64,000 nt of DNA from Zygnema cylindricum. Taxonomy: Eukaryota > Streptophyta > Zygnematophyceae > Zygnematales > Zygnemataceae. Shown in pieces: positions 23,981 to 35,632 of this stretch. The position numbers were made by a program, and so were the translations under genes. How positions within the stretch are numbered: the stretch's first letter is position 1; every line of letters begins with the position of its first letter. The stretch spans positions 1 through 64,000 of the forward strand of contig JBBHKE010002286.1 in assembly GCA_037447655.1 (NCBI GenBank), read 5' to 3'. The notes beneath the pieces were generated by a model that worked only from the letters and a program-made list of their open reading frames with translations, was not told the origin of the DNA and searched no databases.

Positions 23981-23992
23981 AAATAAGGGGAG
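23981..23992 (+). promoter_or_regulatory. Copia B polypurine tract
   Basis: AAATAAGGGGAG directly before the 3' LTR primes plus-strand synthesis. The same tract precedes copia D (14387-14396) and copia C (27845-27857, minus strand). Confidence 0.8.
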
Positions 23993-25042
23993 TGTAGAAA
24001 CTAATGGTTTTATTAGTATTTTCTAGGTATGAAAAGAAATATAGAAGTCGAGGTAGTCTATCTCTAACTTCTCTCTCCAACTCTCAAACTTGTCGCAGTC
24101 ACTGAGAAGTTGGAGAGGAAGCTAGAGCCATGGCTACCTTGGCTATCTTGAGGTTTGCGGGAATTTAATATTAGGATTTAATTATTTAATTAAAAGGTAT
24201 GCGCCGGCGGCATGATTTGATCCCTGTACCTACCGGCCGACAGACAGGAAGTAGCCGGTAGCCTTAGCCGTTAGGTCTAGCAGTAGTATTATGTACTATA
24301 TAGTTTGATATTTTATTATATGAGTATTTGTACGATAATTCATTTAACTATAACACATTACGTGATACATAGATCAAGTAATATATAGAGTACGGATAGC
24401 GGTACGGACTCGAAATCAATACCGCGCATTTGTTTCGTAAGTGAAACAAATATCGGCATGTATTTATTACGGCTACGATTAAATCCGAATTTAATCGGAC
24501 GGCCGAGATTAGCGCCGAGATCGCGGAGAAAGATTTCGGCGGTTTGTGGCCATCGCCACATCGGATGACGCGTGGCGAAATTCCGTTGGATCGAGGAATC
24601 TCCGGAGATTATGGTACCGAATTCGGATATGACATGTGTTGACATTTAGGCCATGTCGTACATTGTCCGTACCTAAAGTACACCGGCAGCTGTAGTTTTG
24701 CGTACGGAACTCAATTCTGATTGGTTCCGTACATCAGTAGATAGAGTCTGTGAGAGAGATAGGACTTAGAAAAATTTAGAAGATAGGACCCTCTCTCCCA
24801 GAGAGCTTCTGTATAAAAGCTCAACTTTGACCCTCCATAACTTACTGCTCAAGGGAGCAAATTCAGAGATTCTTTTTGCTACCGACTCAGGGGAGTCGTG
24901 CCTTCACAGGGGTGCAGGTGGTCAGGGTTTTTGTCTGCCAAGGTGGCAGTTATTTTTGTTGGAACACAAAGGGGTCAGGATTATCCTAGAGGCTTCTTGG
25001 AAGCTGTCTACTCTGAGGACTTATGGAGGTCTCAGAGTTTCA
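23993..25042 (+). repeat. Copia B 3' LTR
   Basis: 1050 nt from TGTAGAAACTAATGG to GAGTTTCA, followed by the target duplication GAAAA. TATAAAAG is at 24812. It retains the ATG 20 nt before the end (25023). Confidence 0.95.
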
Positions 25043-25047
25043 GAAAA

Positions 25048-26779
25048 GGCCTCCAACCCATTGCCTATGACAATCGTAAACTAAAGGCAGCGGAGCTTAA
25101 CCGGGCCACTCATGAAAAAGAGACAATCGCAATCATTAATGCGCTTGAGGTTTGGAAATTTTACTTTCAAAGGAAGCCGATCACAATCATCACCGATCAC
25201 CACGCCCTAGAGTACCTTCAGACACAGCCGAAGTTGTCCAAGAAACAAGTGCGTTGGTTGACGTTTCTTCAGACCTTCGGACCGGAACTTGTTATTGAAT
25301 ACTAGCCGGGCAAGACAAACCCGGCGGATGCGTTGTCGAGAAGACCCGGAGTAGTTGGGCCAGTGACGGAGCAACGATCGCAAGCATCGCAGGATGGAAA
25401 TGTACACTCTTTGAAAAGAACACCTTAGCGTCGAACGCAGCGCAGGATCGGAAACTCAGCGCAATTGACGATGCAGTGAAGTGGCACAAGTGGGAAATAG
25501 GATGGTGGTATACAATAGCGAGACAATCAAGGAACTCATTAAAGAGAGGGTATTAATTCAAACCGCCAATGGTATGTCGCGGTAATCACCGAGTTAGACG
25601 ACTAGACTTTACGTTTGAACAAACCAAGAGTTACGTCATACGATACTTAAATTGAGTCATGAGGAGCCGCTTAGTGGCCATTTCAGGCGGGATAAAATAA
25701 CTGCACGTGTCGTTGAAGCTTATTATTGGCCAAACATGACCCAGGACATTGCGGAGTATATCCGGACGTGTGACTCTTGTCATAGTAATAAATCGAAATT
25801 GGGTCACCAAGGTCTGTTACAACCCCTTCCGATACCATCAGTTTCTTGGGAAGCGATTTCGATGGACTTCATCGTTGCTCTACCGTTGACTCGGGAAGGC
25901 TATGACTCCATCTTCAACGTCTTGGATTATTTGACAAAAATGGCCCATTTCCTACCCACGAGAACCACAGCCACAGTGCGAGATGTAGCAGACTTATTCT
26001 TTCAAGAGATATTCCGCCATCACAGACTCGCGAAGAGGATCATCAACGACCGTGATCGAAAATTTGTGAGCCACTTTTAGAGAAGTTTGTTTGAGTTGTG
26101 TGGAACGGAATTGGCCATGTCCACAGCTTATCACCCTCAGACCGATGGTCAGACCAAAAGGGTGAATCAGACTTTGAAAGAGGCCTTGCGAGCTTAGGTG
26201 TCGATGCACCAAACGGATTAGGTGACCCATTTGACGGAAATTGAGGTGGCGTACAACAGTGCGGTGCATTCGTCTACGAATACTACGCCATTTGCCCTCA
26301 ATGGACGACAGCCCACCCTCCCCTATAATTTATTGGCGGAAGATTGCTCTCCACCCGCATCGCTAGATTTTGCCAAAACGCTGCACGAGAAATTTGAAAA
26401 GGCGGCAAAGGCACTCGAGCTTGCGAAGGATCGTCAAAAGTCGCAGGTTGACGCTCACCGAAAAGACATCGTATTTTGTGTGGGTGATAAGGTTCGCCTA
26501 AATATGGAAAACTTGTCACTACTAGGTGCCCTCTCCAAGAAATTGGCACCGAGATTCACGCTATGTCAAAAATGGGGGAAGTAGCCTATAAGCTGGATAT
26601 ACCGAAAGACTAGCATATCCATAATGTCTTCCATGTGTCCTTACTCAAAACGTTTCACGACCCCGACTCGATTTTTCCGAATCGACGGCATGATACCCCT
26701 TTACCGCCCATTCAAGGTACATCGGACAAGTACGCTCTCGGAATTCTAACTCCACCCAAGACTTGGTGCGTTGGAAAGG
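25048..26779 (+). pseudogene. Gypsy RNase H (rest) and integrase
   Basis: The RNase H continues with PIAYDNRKL, THEKETIAI and TDHHALEYL, to TAG at 25303 before PGKTNPADALSRR. The integrase is seen from about 25652: an H2C2-type region (CDSCHSNK), the catalytic core with MDFIVALP and NDRDRKFVS, TAG at 26078, [10 protein letters not shown], and TAGs at 26195 and 26219, then VTHLTEIEVAYNSAVHSS. A 1-nt gain in a G-run near 26575 shifts the frame. VAYKLDIPKD, TAG (26611), HNVFHVSLLK follow. The chromodomain begins (LVRWKG) just where copia C interrupts at 26779. Most in-frame stops are TAG at positions where the family has Trp or Gln. Confidence 0.9.
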
Positions 26780-27485
26780 TGCAATTCTGTGTCTTCCATT
26801 GACTACAGAATACATGAAGCCTCTAGATAGTTTTTAACTAGCCCACTTTAAGCCACAGCCACTGCTGCCCACAAATACAAACTGATAGTTTGACGGCACC
26901 CTTGTGTAGTCTCAACTCCCCTGAGTCTGTAGCAAAAAGAATCACTAAAAACGGCCAACCAGCCGATTAGTTATGAGGTAGTAAAATTGCCAATTTGTAC
27001 AAACTCTGAAAGGGAGAGGTGACTACCTACCAAAATTATCTAAGTCCTGATTCCCTCTAATAACTTCTATCTATTGAATTACGAACCAATCAGATTACTG
27101 TACCGTACCAAAAAGTACTACTGCCGGTGTACCTTTTGTACGGCCTATGTACGACAAGGCTATTTAGCGGACGCGTGTGTGCTTTTCACTCTTCCGTACA
27201 TTTATCGGAGTTCCCATGACCGAATGCCATCTCTCCACGTGGATCCAGGTCATGCCACATCACAAAACGTGAAAGTGACCACTCCGGGATTTCGCTTATG
27301 ATGTGCGCCGTTGGATTTGCATCGAGACGCAATCGTAGCCGTTATAAATACTTGCGTGATATTTGTTACACTGTCAAAACAAAATGCGGGATATCCGTTT
27401 TGAAATAGAATCGTACTTCGTACTTTCATAAAACTGTATTTATGTATGCCGTATATAGTTTTAGTTAAATGGATTTGTTCCTTCT

Positions 27486-27530
<45 letters not shown>

Positions 27531-27844
27531 CTATCACAAACTATATCACTTAGCATTGGTCCTAGTCTAATAAGATAAAGCTGACTGCTATCTGCCAACT
27601 TGACGAACCGGAGGTACCGAGATCAAATCTCGGGACCATCAGGTATATTTTTAATAACCTACTAAAGATAACACATGTTAAACTAAGGCAGCCATGGATC
27701 AACCATCCTCTCTATCCTTCAGTGACTACAACAAGTATGGGGGCTAGAGAGAGGAGGTGGAGGCAGGCTGCCTGTCCTTTTCTTTTCTTTTATCCTAACA
27801 TATTTGAACCTAGAAAATACTCTAGAAATCTATTAATTATAACA
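26780..27844 (-). repeat. Copia C 3' LTR
   Basis: 1065 nt; minus-strand start TGTTATAATTAATAG at 27844. It contains (TA)n at 27490-27527 and a T-arm-like hairpin CCGAGATCAAATCTCGG at 27617-27633. Confidence 0.92.
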
Positions 27845-29376
27845 CTCCCCTTATTTTCTTGTCCAATTTTAATTTTTCTTTCAACCCGCACTTTTCTCGA
27901 CAATATTTTAATTTACGAGAGGGCACAGGTTTGGTCATCATGTCAGCCACCATTTCTTCATCAAGTCTATACACAAGATTTAAAGTTTTGTTTTCAACTT
28001 TCTCCTTTACAAAGCTTAATCTTATGTCCATATGTTTTGCTTTGAAATGGTGTTTTGGATTAGCTGCAATTGCGATTGCAGCTTGATTATCGCAAAAGAT
28101 TTCATGCATTCCCTCCTTCATATATCCCAGTTCTTAGAACAATGACTTCACCCACATTAGTTCTTTTACAGCAGAACAACACGCCATATACTCAGCCTCC
28201 ATAGTAGACTGAGCACCACCTTTTGTTGCTTACTGCTCCAACTGCAAGCACCATCCCCCACATACAAAACATATCCAGAAGTGCATCTTCTCATAGGAGC
28301 ATCCCCATAACTAGCATCACTCCAAGTGGTGATATCAGTGTGCTCCCCTCCCAAACGCAACCATAATTATCTGGTTCCAACCAGATATCTCATGACTCTC
28401 TTGGCTGCCTCCTAGTCTCTCTTCCAAGGATCATTAAGACTCCTACTGAGTATTGCAACTGCAGGCGCTATGTCCGCCCTGGTACAGTTCATAAAATAGA
28501 TTAAGCTTCCTATGACTTGTCTATATGGGATAGACTTCATAAACTCTCTCTCCTCTGTACTCATCTGATTGTCTAAGATCATCACTCCTCCTTTTACACT
28601 CCTATCACTTACTTTTTTCAAGTCCATAGGTGTGGTACAACTGTTAGCATTTTCTATCATGAATTTCTCAAGCATATTTCCTATTGTTTCTTTTTCTGAG
28701 TAAGTTTGGTAGTCTTTTTTCCCCTATCTCTCTCCATTTAGATCCCTAAAACATATATTGCCTCCCCTAAATCCTTCATATCAAATCTGCCCCTAAGATC
28801 TTTCTTTAGCCTATTGATCTTCTCCAAAGACTTACTTAACACAAACAGATCATCCACATAAATTGCAATAAAAATGACACCATTCTCATCTTCAAACATA
28901 TAGATAGAATGGTCAGAGCTGATACGGATATATCCCAGATTGGTGAGAAACTCATCTAGTTTCTTATTCCACTGTCGGGGAGCCTGCTTCAGTCCATATA
29001 AGGATTTTATGAGCTTGCAGACTTTGCTCTCTTCTCCTACTTCCACGAACCCCTCGAGTTGCCTCATGAAAATTTCTTCCTCTAACTCACCATGAAGAAA
29101 AGTTGTCTTAATGTCCATCTGATGGATTTCCATGTTTTCCGCTGCTGCCAGACTGAGGAGAATCCTTACTGAGGGGAACCGAACAAGTGGAGCAAAGGTC
29201 TCCTCATAGTCAATCCCCTCCTTTTGGGTGAACCCCTTGCTACCAATCGAGACTTATATCTCTCAATGGTATTATCTGGGTCCAGTTTTAGTTTAAATAC
29301 CCATTTACACCCAATAGATTTTCTGTTTGGAGAGCAATCCGCTAGTTCCCAAGTATTTGCTTCCATGATAGAAGCC

Positions 29377-29501
29377 TGTAGAAACTAATGGTTTTATTAG
29401 TATTTTCTAGGTCTGAAAAGAAATATAGAAGTCGAGGCAGTCTATCTCTAACTTCTCTCTCCAACTCTCAAACTTGTCGCAGTCACTGAGAAATTGGAGA
29501 G
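29377..29501 (+). mobile_element. Copia B-type LTR fragment (first 125 nt) inside copia C
   Basis: TGTAGAAACTAATGGTTTTA to GAGAAATTGGAGAG matches the first part of the copia B LTR, in the opposite orientation to copia C. It replaces about 30 codons between the linker (HKVTKL) and the RT start (EANTWEL). No second LTR and no target duplication is seen. Confidence 0.85.
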
Positions 29502-32207
29502 CTTAGTTACCTTATGAGCGGCCTGTTTATCTTGTAGCCTTTTGCTGCTCCTTCTCCCCCCTTCGAATTTTGAAGCTGGAATAGAGGGAAGTCTTAGGTT
29601 CCTCCTTAGTGTCTCATTAGCTCCCCTATCCATGGAAGATGGTACCTGTTCCTCGTCTTCTGTCTCCTCGAAGTCCATGGGAATATATGGGGTATTTGGT
29701 AGTACTCATGTATCTTGGATCTCCCCTGAATCTGCAATCACGTTATCACTCATGTCCTTTTCGAGAGAAAAAGAGTTCTCCTTACTCTCGGACTCAAACT
29801 TGATTCTTATCTTCTTAGTATACTTGAAGGGGTCAATTGACTTTCCTTCTTCCATTGCAACTAGGTGTTTGACCAGAATGATATTTTGCTTTGCTAAGTC
29901 ATAAACTCTATATCCCTTAACATCCTCATCATATCCCACAAAATATCCAGGTTTTCCCTTAGCATCAAGTTTCTAGTTTTTCTTATCCGTATCTAGACTG
30001 TACACTTGGCTACCAAACACTTTAAGGTGAGAGATATCTGGTTTCTTTCCAACCCACCTTTCATAAGGTGTCATACCTTTGACCGCTGATGTAAGGACTC
30101 TATTTTAAATGTAGTTGGCATAGTTCATGGCTTTTACCCAAAATCTTTTACCTATTTTCTTGTTAGCTAACATACTGCATACACTATCTCCTAGTGTTTT
30201 GTTAAGCCTCTCTGCTACCCCATTTTATTTTTGGATTATGTGGTACAGTTTTCTGGTGTTGAACACCCTCATCTCTTAAGTATTCCTCAAACTGGTTAGA
30301 GGTATACTCTCCCCCATTATCACTCCTTATTCTCTTAATGGGGGCTCCATGCAACTTCTCACTCCAGGCTTTGTATTCTTTAAAGTAAGTTGGTGTTTCT
30401 GACTTTGTTTTTAGAAAATAAACTCTAGAGTACCTAGACCAGTCATCAGTGATTGTCAACATATATCTTTTCCCTCCAACTGAGGGTACCCTTGCTGGTC
30501 CCCAGATATCTGTGTGGAGTAAATCTAGTACCATTTCACCCCTATATGTGGCGGCTTTAGGAAAAAGAAGCCTGTGAGCTTTTCCTTGGGCACAACCACT
30601 ACAATCATCCACCATTTCATTATCATTGAACTGAATCCCTTCTACTACACGGAGCTTCTTCATCTCCCTCAACCTATCAAAATGCACATGCCCCAACCGC
30701 TTATGCCAAATCATCAATTTTGGGACACCAACATAATAAGCTTTCTCCTTTTCATTACTCAAGTGAAGCCTAAACATTCCTTGGCTACCTTTATCTGCAG
30801 TGAAGTAAACTTCATCCCCATATTTAGCTGTAAAAACTCCCTTTCTAGTGAAAGTATCAAACTCTTTGTCATTTAACACAGATGTAGAAACAAGATTTTT
30901 ACTCAGTTGAAGAATATAAAGCACATCTGAGAAAGTGAGAATCGAAGTCTTACCCCCTACTAAAACTTTCAGGTCAACTAATCCCACTAGATCTGTAGTA
31001 ACAACTCTCCCATCCCCATACTCTATTTTTATAGTAGGGATTTTCCTTAGCTTAGTGAAGAGGTCCTTGTCACGACACATATGCATAGATGCACCTGAGT
31101 CGATGATCCATCATTCCTGTGGAGCTTACCGAATTGCTCCAAGGGCACACTTTTGTCTCCGAGGGATCTCCTTCTCCTCCAGACTCTCGTCAAGAAGATG
31201 CTCCCCATCCTCCTCAGAGGACTCGTCCTCGGTGTCTCTTGTCAAATTTGTAACCAAAAGTGCCTTTTTCATCCCTCCGGAAGAACCCCCTCTTTGGTTC
31301 TCTTGGAGCCTCAGCTACGCCAGCTTGGCACAATCCGCAATAAAGTGTCTTGGCTTTTTGCAAAAATGACATAGGCCCTTTGGGGGCCTCAGTCCTCCAG
31401 GTTGGACTCCTTCTCCTTTGTATGGTTTTTTCGGTTTTGGTCTCCACCTGTCTCCTCCGGCGGCTTGAGCTTGAACGCTCTTTCCACCTCTCTTGATCTC
31501 CATTGTATTTTCCTGCACAAGTATCATCCGGACCACTGTATTCCACTTCCATGAACTATCAATCATTTCTTTTACTCGGTACACTATGTTCTCATACTCG
31601 TCTGGTAACTTCATGATGAGTGTTAACTTTCATTTTCATTGTGCCTGTCTATCCGGCACTTTCGATCTCCATATACAAACAAGAAAGATCATTGCAATAA
31701 TCTAACATCTTTCCTCTTTTGTAACTTTAACTCACTAGATTTTGCTCAGCCAACTAGAGCTCCTGAATAGTACCAGCTCTATAGATCTCCACCAAACTCT
31801 CCCACAACTCCTCGGCCTTGTAAATATTAAGGTGAGAGGTGGCCAAGGCTTGAGTGAGGTGCCATAGAATGAAGTTCTTTGCAACCATGTTTACGTCTTC
31901 CCACATTTAAGCATCGTTCTCCACGATTTTCACGGCCGCCGCTCCAGGTGTCATGGCAATAAGGGTGAGGGGTAACTCCTTCCCTTTCCCCTTTACAGAC
32001 ACACTGCTGTCCCCATCATCTGCCTCCTCAGCGGAAGCAATCGCTGCTACAGAAAACCTTACTCCTCCAAATCTTGGCAGAGTTCCCGAAGGTGGACGTT
32101 TCACTTGTCCACTGACGATACCCAAGTATCGTTTTTCACACAAAGCTCCCATCATCATGGCTTCATAGTTGATGAACCCAGATCCATTGAAAGTGGGCAC
32201 CCTAGAG

Positions 32208-32222
32208 GGTGGGCCCATAACC
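32208..32222 (-). promoter_or_regulatory. Copia C primer-binding site (half-tRNA initiator Met)
   Basis: Minus strand GGTTATGGGCCCACC, identical to copia B's site and directly following the LTR terminal CA. Confidence 0.8.
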
Positions 32223-33266
32223 TGCAATTCTGTGTCCTCCATTGGACTACATAATACAGGAAGCCTCTAGATAGTTTTTAACTAGCCCACTTTAAGCCAC
32301 AGCCACTAGTGCCCACAAATGCAAACTGATAGCTTGACTGCACTTCTGCGCAGCATAGACTCCTTTGAGTCTGTAGCAAAAAGAATCACTGAAAAGGGCC
32401 AACCAGCCGATTAGTTATGAGACAGTAAAATTGCCAATTAGTACAAACTCTGAAAGGGAGAGGTGACTACCTACCAAAATTTTCCAAGTCTTGATTCCCT
32501 CTAATAACTTCTATCTAGTGAATTACAAACCAATCAGATTACGGTACCGTACCAAAAAGTACTACTGCCGGTGTACCTTTTGTACGGCCTATGTACGACA
32601 AGGCTATTTAGCGGACGCGTGTCTGCTTTTCACTCGTCCGTACATTCCTCGGAGTTCCCATGACTGAATGCCATCTCTCCACGTGGCTCTAGGTCATGCC
32701 ACGTCACAAAACGCCAAAGTGACCACTCTAGGATTTCGGCGATGATGTGCGCTGTTGGATTTGCAGCGAGACCCAATCGTAGCCGTTATAAATACTTGCG
32801 TGATATTTGTTGCACTGTCGAAAGAAAATGCGTGATATCAGTTTTGAAATAGAATCATACTTCGTACTTTCATAAAACTGTATTTTTGCATGCCGTATAC
32901 AGTTTTAGTTAAATGGATTTGTTCCTTCTTAAATATATATATATATATATATATATCACAAACTATATCACTTAGCATTGGTCCTAGTCTAATAAGATAA
33001 AGCTGACTGCTATCTGCCAACTTGACGAACCGCAAGTACCGGGATCAAATCCCGGGTCCTTCAAGTATATTTTTAGTATCCTACTAAAGATAACGCCTGT
33101 TGAACTAAGGCAGCCATGGATCAACCATCCTCTGTATCCTTCAGTGACTACAACAAGTATGGGGGCTAGAGAGAGGAGGTGGAGGCAGGCTGCCTGTCCT
33201 TTTCTTTACTTTTATCCTAACATATTTGAACCTAGAAAATACTATAGAAATCTTTTAATTTTAACA
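32223..33266 (-). repeat. Copia C 5' LTR
   Basis: 1044 nt, minus-strand start TGTTAAAATTAAAAG at 33266. It has (TA)n at 32934-32956 (shorter than in the 3' LTR) and a hairpin CCGGGATCAAATCCCGG at 33039-33055. Confidence 0.92.
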
Positions 33267-33271
33267 AAGGG

Positions 33272-33836
33272 TTACGGTGTTGAAGACGACTCTTGGGTGA
33301 ACGAGGAGGATCTCTATTCCCTTGAATTACTGCGCGTGTTTACGCAGAGTGCGGACACTCGGCTTCAACGGAGGAGCAATTGCTGCGGACGCAGTAATAG
33401 AACGAATCGCATCATCGCAACCATCGCGATCATATTGGGGACGCAGCGAAGAAACGCAACGGTACTCTTAACGGAACGCAACGCTACGGTTGCGAAACCA
33501 CCAGTGTAGCATAGTCGCGGCCCCGTCAGAGGATTGCAGCGCCATCGCTGCGTTAACAGGAAAGCGCAATGGTGTTATTGTGTTTCAACACATTAGTGAC
33601 GACGAACCTTCCGTTTGTCGCAGCAGCGCAGTTTATCAAATGTTGGACGCTGCCATACCCTCGCACGCTGCGATGGTTGGAAAAGTCTAACAAAAAAACC
33701 CTCAACCCTCGCGGTTAAGACTGCCATCAGCCTTCACAAACCACCTAGTCAAAATAGTTTGGGGAGTGTTTCGCTTTGCACAGCTAGCTTACCTTCTCTT
33801 CTCGAACTACGAGAATTATCTTGTACAACAGCATCT
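33272..33836 (+). pseudogene. Gypsy chromodomain remainder and spacer
   Basis: VEDDSWVNEEDLYSLELLRVF (read from 33279) is the second half of an integrase-fused chromodomain, diagnostic of the chromovirus branch of Ty3/gypsy, which targets insertion through histone marks. From about 33350 to 33830 the sequence is richer in GC, full of GCGCAACG-like words, and no domain is recognised. Confidence 0.75.
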
Positions 33837-35113
33837 ATGGGGTCGTTGTCCTCTCCACCACCGAAAATGAGGAGGCTTGTACGGGTAGGGCAAGAGGATG
33901 TACCCCACCCGGATAGATTTTTAGCGGCGGCGGAGGTCATGGTAGACGTAGACAAGAGGAGGGAGGTAGAGGCAGTTCGTGAATCGGAAGAGATAGCCAG
34001 TAGCGGGGCACGACCAGCAAAGACCAGTGAAGGAGAGGGGTCACAAAATTCACAAGACCCCGAGTACAACCCACTCGAGGAAGGGGATCAGGAGGATGAG
34101 GAAGATCATGAGATCTCGTATGCGGAAGAGCCGGAACGGGAACTGACACCCCGCCTATTGAGGAGCGTGCCTTTGATCTGGAGGTGATGAGGGACCCTAA
34201 TAAAGAGAGCATCGTAGACGAGCAATCCTTAGAAAGATCGGTGGAGAAGGCGGAAGCACAATACCCTAATGGAGAAGATGTATTTCTCCTTGGAGGGTAA
34301 AGAGGGGACACGGACGAGGAATGTGAGAAGGGAGAAGAAATTCCCGATTACCTCTTCCCACCCCCTATTGACACCCGACAACCGGACCCTACCTTGAGCT
34401 TTGCCAAGCGTTATTATTGGGATCTTTCAGAGTGGCCAACAACGTGGCGCACAAGAAAACTTGGGGACCCCATCTATAACCCCGCCGACGTGCCGTCACA
34501 CCCTGCCTAGAATTTAATGAGGACGAAGCACCTAGGGAACAACCATAAGGGTTACGTGCAATTAAACCCTCATGCCCTGCCATTTGTGGAAGTTGTCCAA
34601 GAGCATTATCGGTACCGGGTGCATGTTCCTTTGTTCCTCCGCAATTACCACCCGTGGGATGTTCGTCCTCACGACATCATCTCTCAGGAGGAGGTCACAC
34701 CCAAGGTACGGGCACTCAAGCTGGCCCGGAAGAACGCTTTACAGCGGGCCCGATCTACCACAAACACGTTTCCATTAAACTAAGGAAATTACCGCGGTGG
34801 GAACCGGCAGAGGAAGTGGCAGATGGGGCATTGCAAACTGAAGAACCCGAAGCTGCCCAAGTTCCGGCACCCGAAGAACCTACACCGGCGGCCATTCCGC
34901 CGCAACTCGGGGCACCAGCGGAGGTACTGGAGGAAGGGGAGGACCAGGTTCGGGAGCGAATCACTAGGAGACGCTTGACAGCGGCACCATCATATTGCGC
35001 TGCTGGAGACTCGATGTGAGAAACTCCAAAATCAACTTGACACCCTGCGACAAGAATTCGAGGAGTACCATGAGGAGACATACGGCATGCTCTGGCAATT
35101 GCAGTTTCATTGA
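33837..35113 (+). pseudogene. Extra gypsy ORF between integrase and 3' LTR, function unknown
   Basis: From ATG 33837 a frame of 116 codons is rich in Glu/Asp (DQEDEEDHEISYAEEPE). After a frameshift near 34150, fragments continue in other frames: DYLFPPPIDTRQPDP, FAKRYYWDLSEWPTTW, HYRYRVHVPLFLRNYHPWDV (34517-34783), a Pro/Glu-rich stretch (34790-35010) and a terminal coiled-coil-like LQNQLDTLRQEFEEYHEET, ending TGA at 35111-35113. Together about 420 codons, lying in the place of env-like or accessory ORFs of other gypsy elements. I do not recognise the protein, and no signal peptide or membrane segment is evident, so an envelope is unlikely. The sequence CTTGTACAACAG just before the ATG could be a splice acceptor. 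Confidence 0.55.
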
Positions 35114-35155
35114 GTAAACAAGGTTTAGCGGGACGCTGAATCCTTAGTGGGAGGT

Positions 35156-35632
35156 TGTAACAGGGTTACAAGGTTGAGTACTTAGTGGCTAGAAAATATG
35201 TTGTTATAGTTGCGGTTTTAGTGCAGCGCAGCTGCGATCCCATCCCAGCGCAACATAGCAACTTAGTAGTATAGCAAAGTGGTAGTGCAGCATAGCAGCG
35301 GAGCGTAGCAGCCTACTAACGCCGAGTAATGTAGATTGAACTGTATAGTTCTTGAAAGATATTTTGGGATGGATCTCGGTTGACCGTGAAGATCCACGTG
35401 TACAATACTAAGTTGACTAGCGGCCATATAGTTTAAACAGAAAAGCAAACGTAGAGCACGGAGACTCTTTGAGTAGGCTTTCGCAACGAGTATTTAATGT
35501 TGTAATCTTCTCCCGAGTAATAAAGCGTTACAATTGTCTGTAATTGCTGTAATTGCTGTGTACTCTTGTTGTTGTTAAGAGGAGATCCTTAGAGCTTTCC
35601 GCTGTGCATTGTGGTATTTTGTTCCTTTTACA
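35156..35632 (+). repeat. Gypsy 3' LTR
   Basis: 477 nt, from TGTAACAGGGTTACAAGG to TTTTACA, preceded by a short purine tract (GTGGGAGG) and followed by AGGGGG, matching the left flank at 14293. It contains repeated GCAGC-rich words (35222-35310) and AATAAAG at 35519, a possible poly(A) signal. Confidence 0.88.

Larger units (their letters stand above)
18623..25042 (+). mobile_element. Copia B: near-complete Ty1/copia retrotransposon
   Basis: 6420 nt with LTRs at both ends, a primer-binding site, one gag-pol frame and a polypurine tract. It is flanked by GAAAA at 18618-18622 and 25043-25047, a perfect 5-bp target duplication inside the gypsy RNase H. Removing it rejoins the gypsy frame without a shift. 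Two lesions interrupt the polyprotein: TAG at 20420-20422 and a 1-nt loss near 22618. The 5' LTR also has a 20-nt internal deletion near 18653. The small number of lesions marks it as one of the youngest insertions in the stack. Confidence 0.95.
27846..32242 (-). pseudogene. Copia C gag-pol polyprotein (multiply broken)
   Basis: Minus strand, starting at an ATG in the LTR (32242, MEDTELQ then VMGPPSRVPTF). Recognisable pieces in order: gag N-terminus (to 31907), gag and zinc knuckle with CHFCKKPRHFIADC (31315-31614), protease DSGAS with a stop just before it (about 31100), integrase with HKRLGHVH, CSGCAQGKAHR, HTDIWGPA and SDNGGEYTS (30202-31086), linker (29448-29939), RT N-terminus (29166-29366), RT with YVDDLFVLS (28738-29133), and RNase H with DASYGDAP (28166-28360) and CDNQAAIAI (27837-28121). 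At least six frame changes separate the pieces. The last frame has no stop before the LTR and ends at TAA inside it. Confidence 0.9.
26780..33266 (-). mobile_element. Copia C: complete-length but decayed copia element, minus strand
   Basis: 6487 nt with LTRs at 26780-27844 and 32223-33266, a primer site, a gag-pol and a polypurine tract on the minus strand. AAAGG (26775-26779) and AAGGG (33267-33271) are the probable target duplication with one substitution. It sits inside the gypsy chromodomain; the host frame (WKG then VEDDSWVNEEDL) resumes on the other side. It belongs to the same family as B but carries many more frameshifts and stops, plus a foreign LTR fragment at 29377-29501. Confidence 0.93.

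Noticed and set aside
33837-35113. Envelope gene of an errantivirus-like element
   Set aside because: No signal peptide, membrane anchor or cleavage motif visible; composition is acidic and Pro-rich with a coiled coil.
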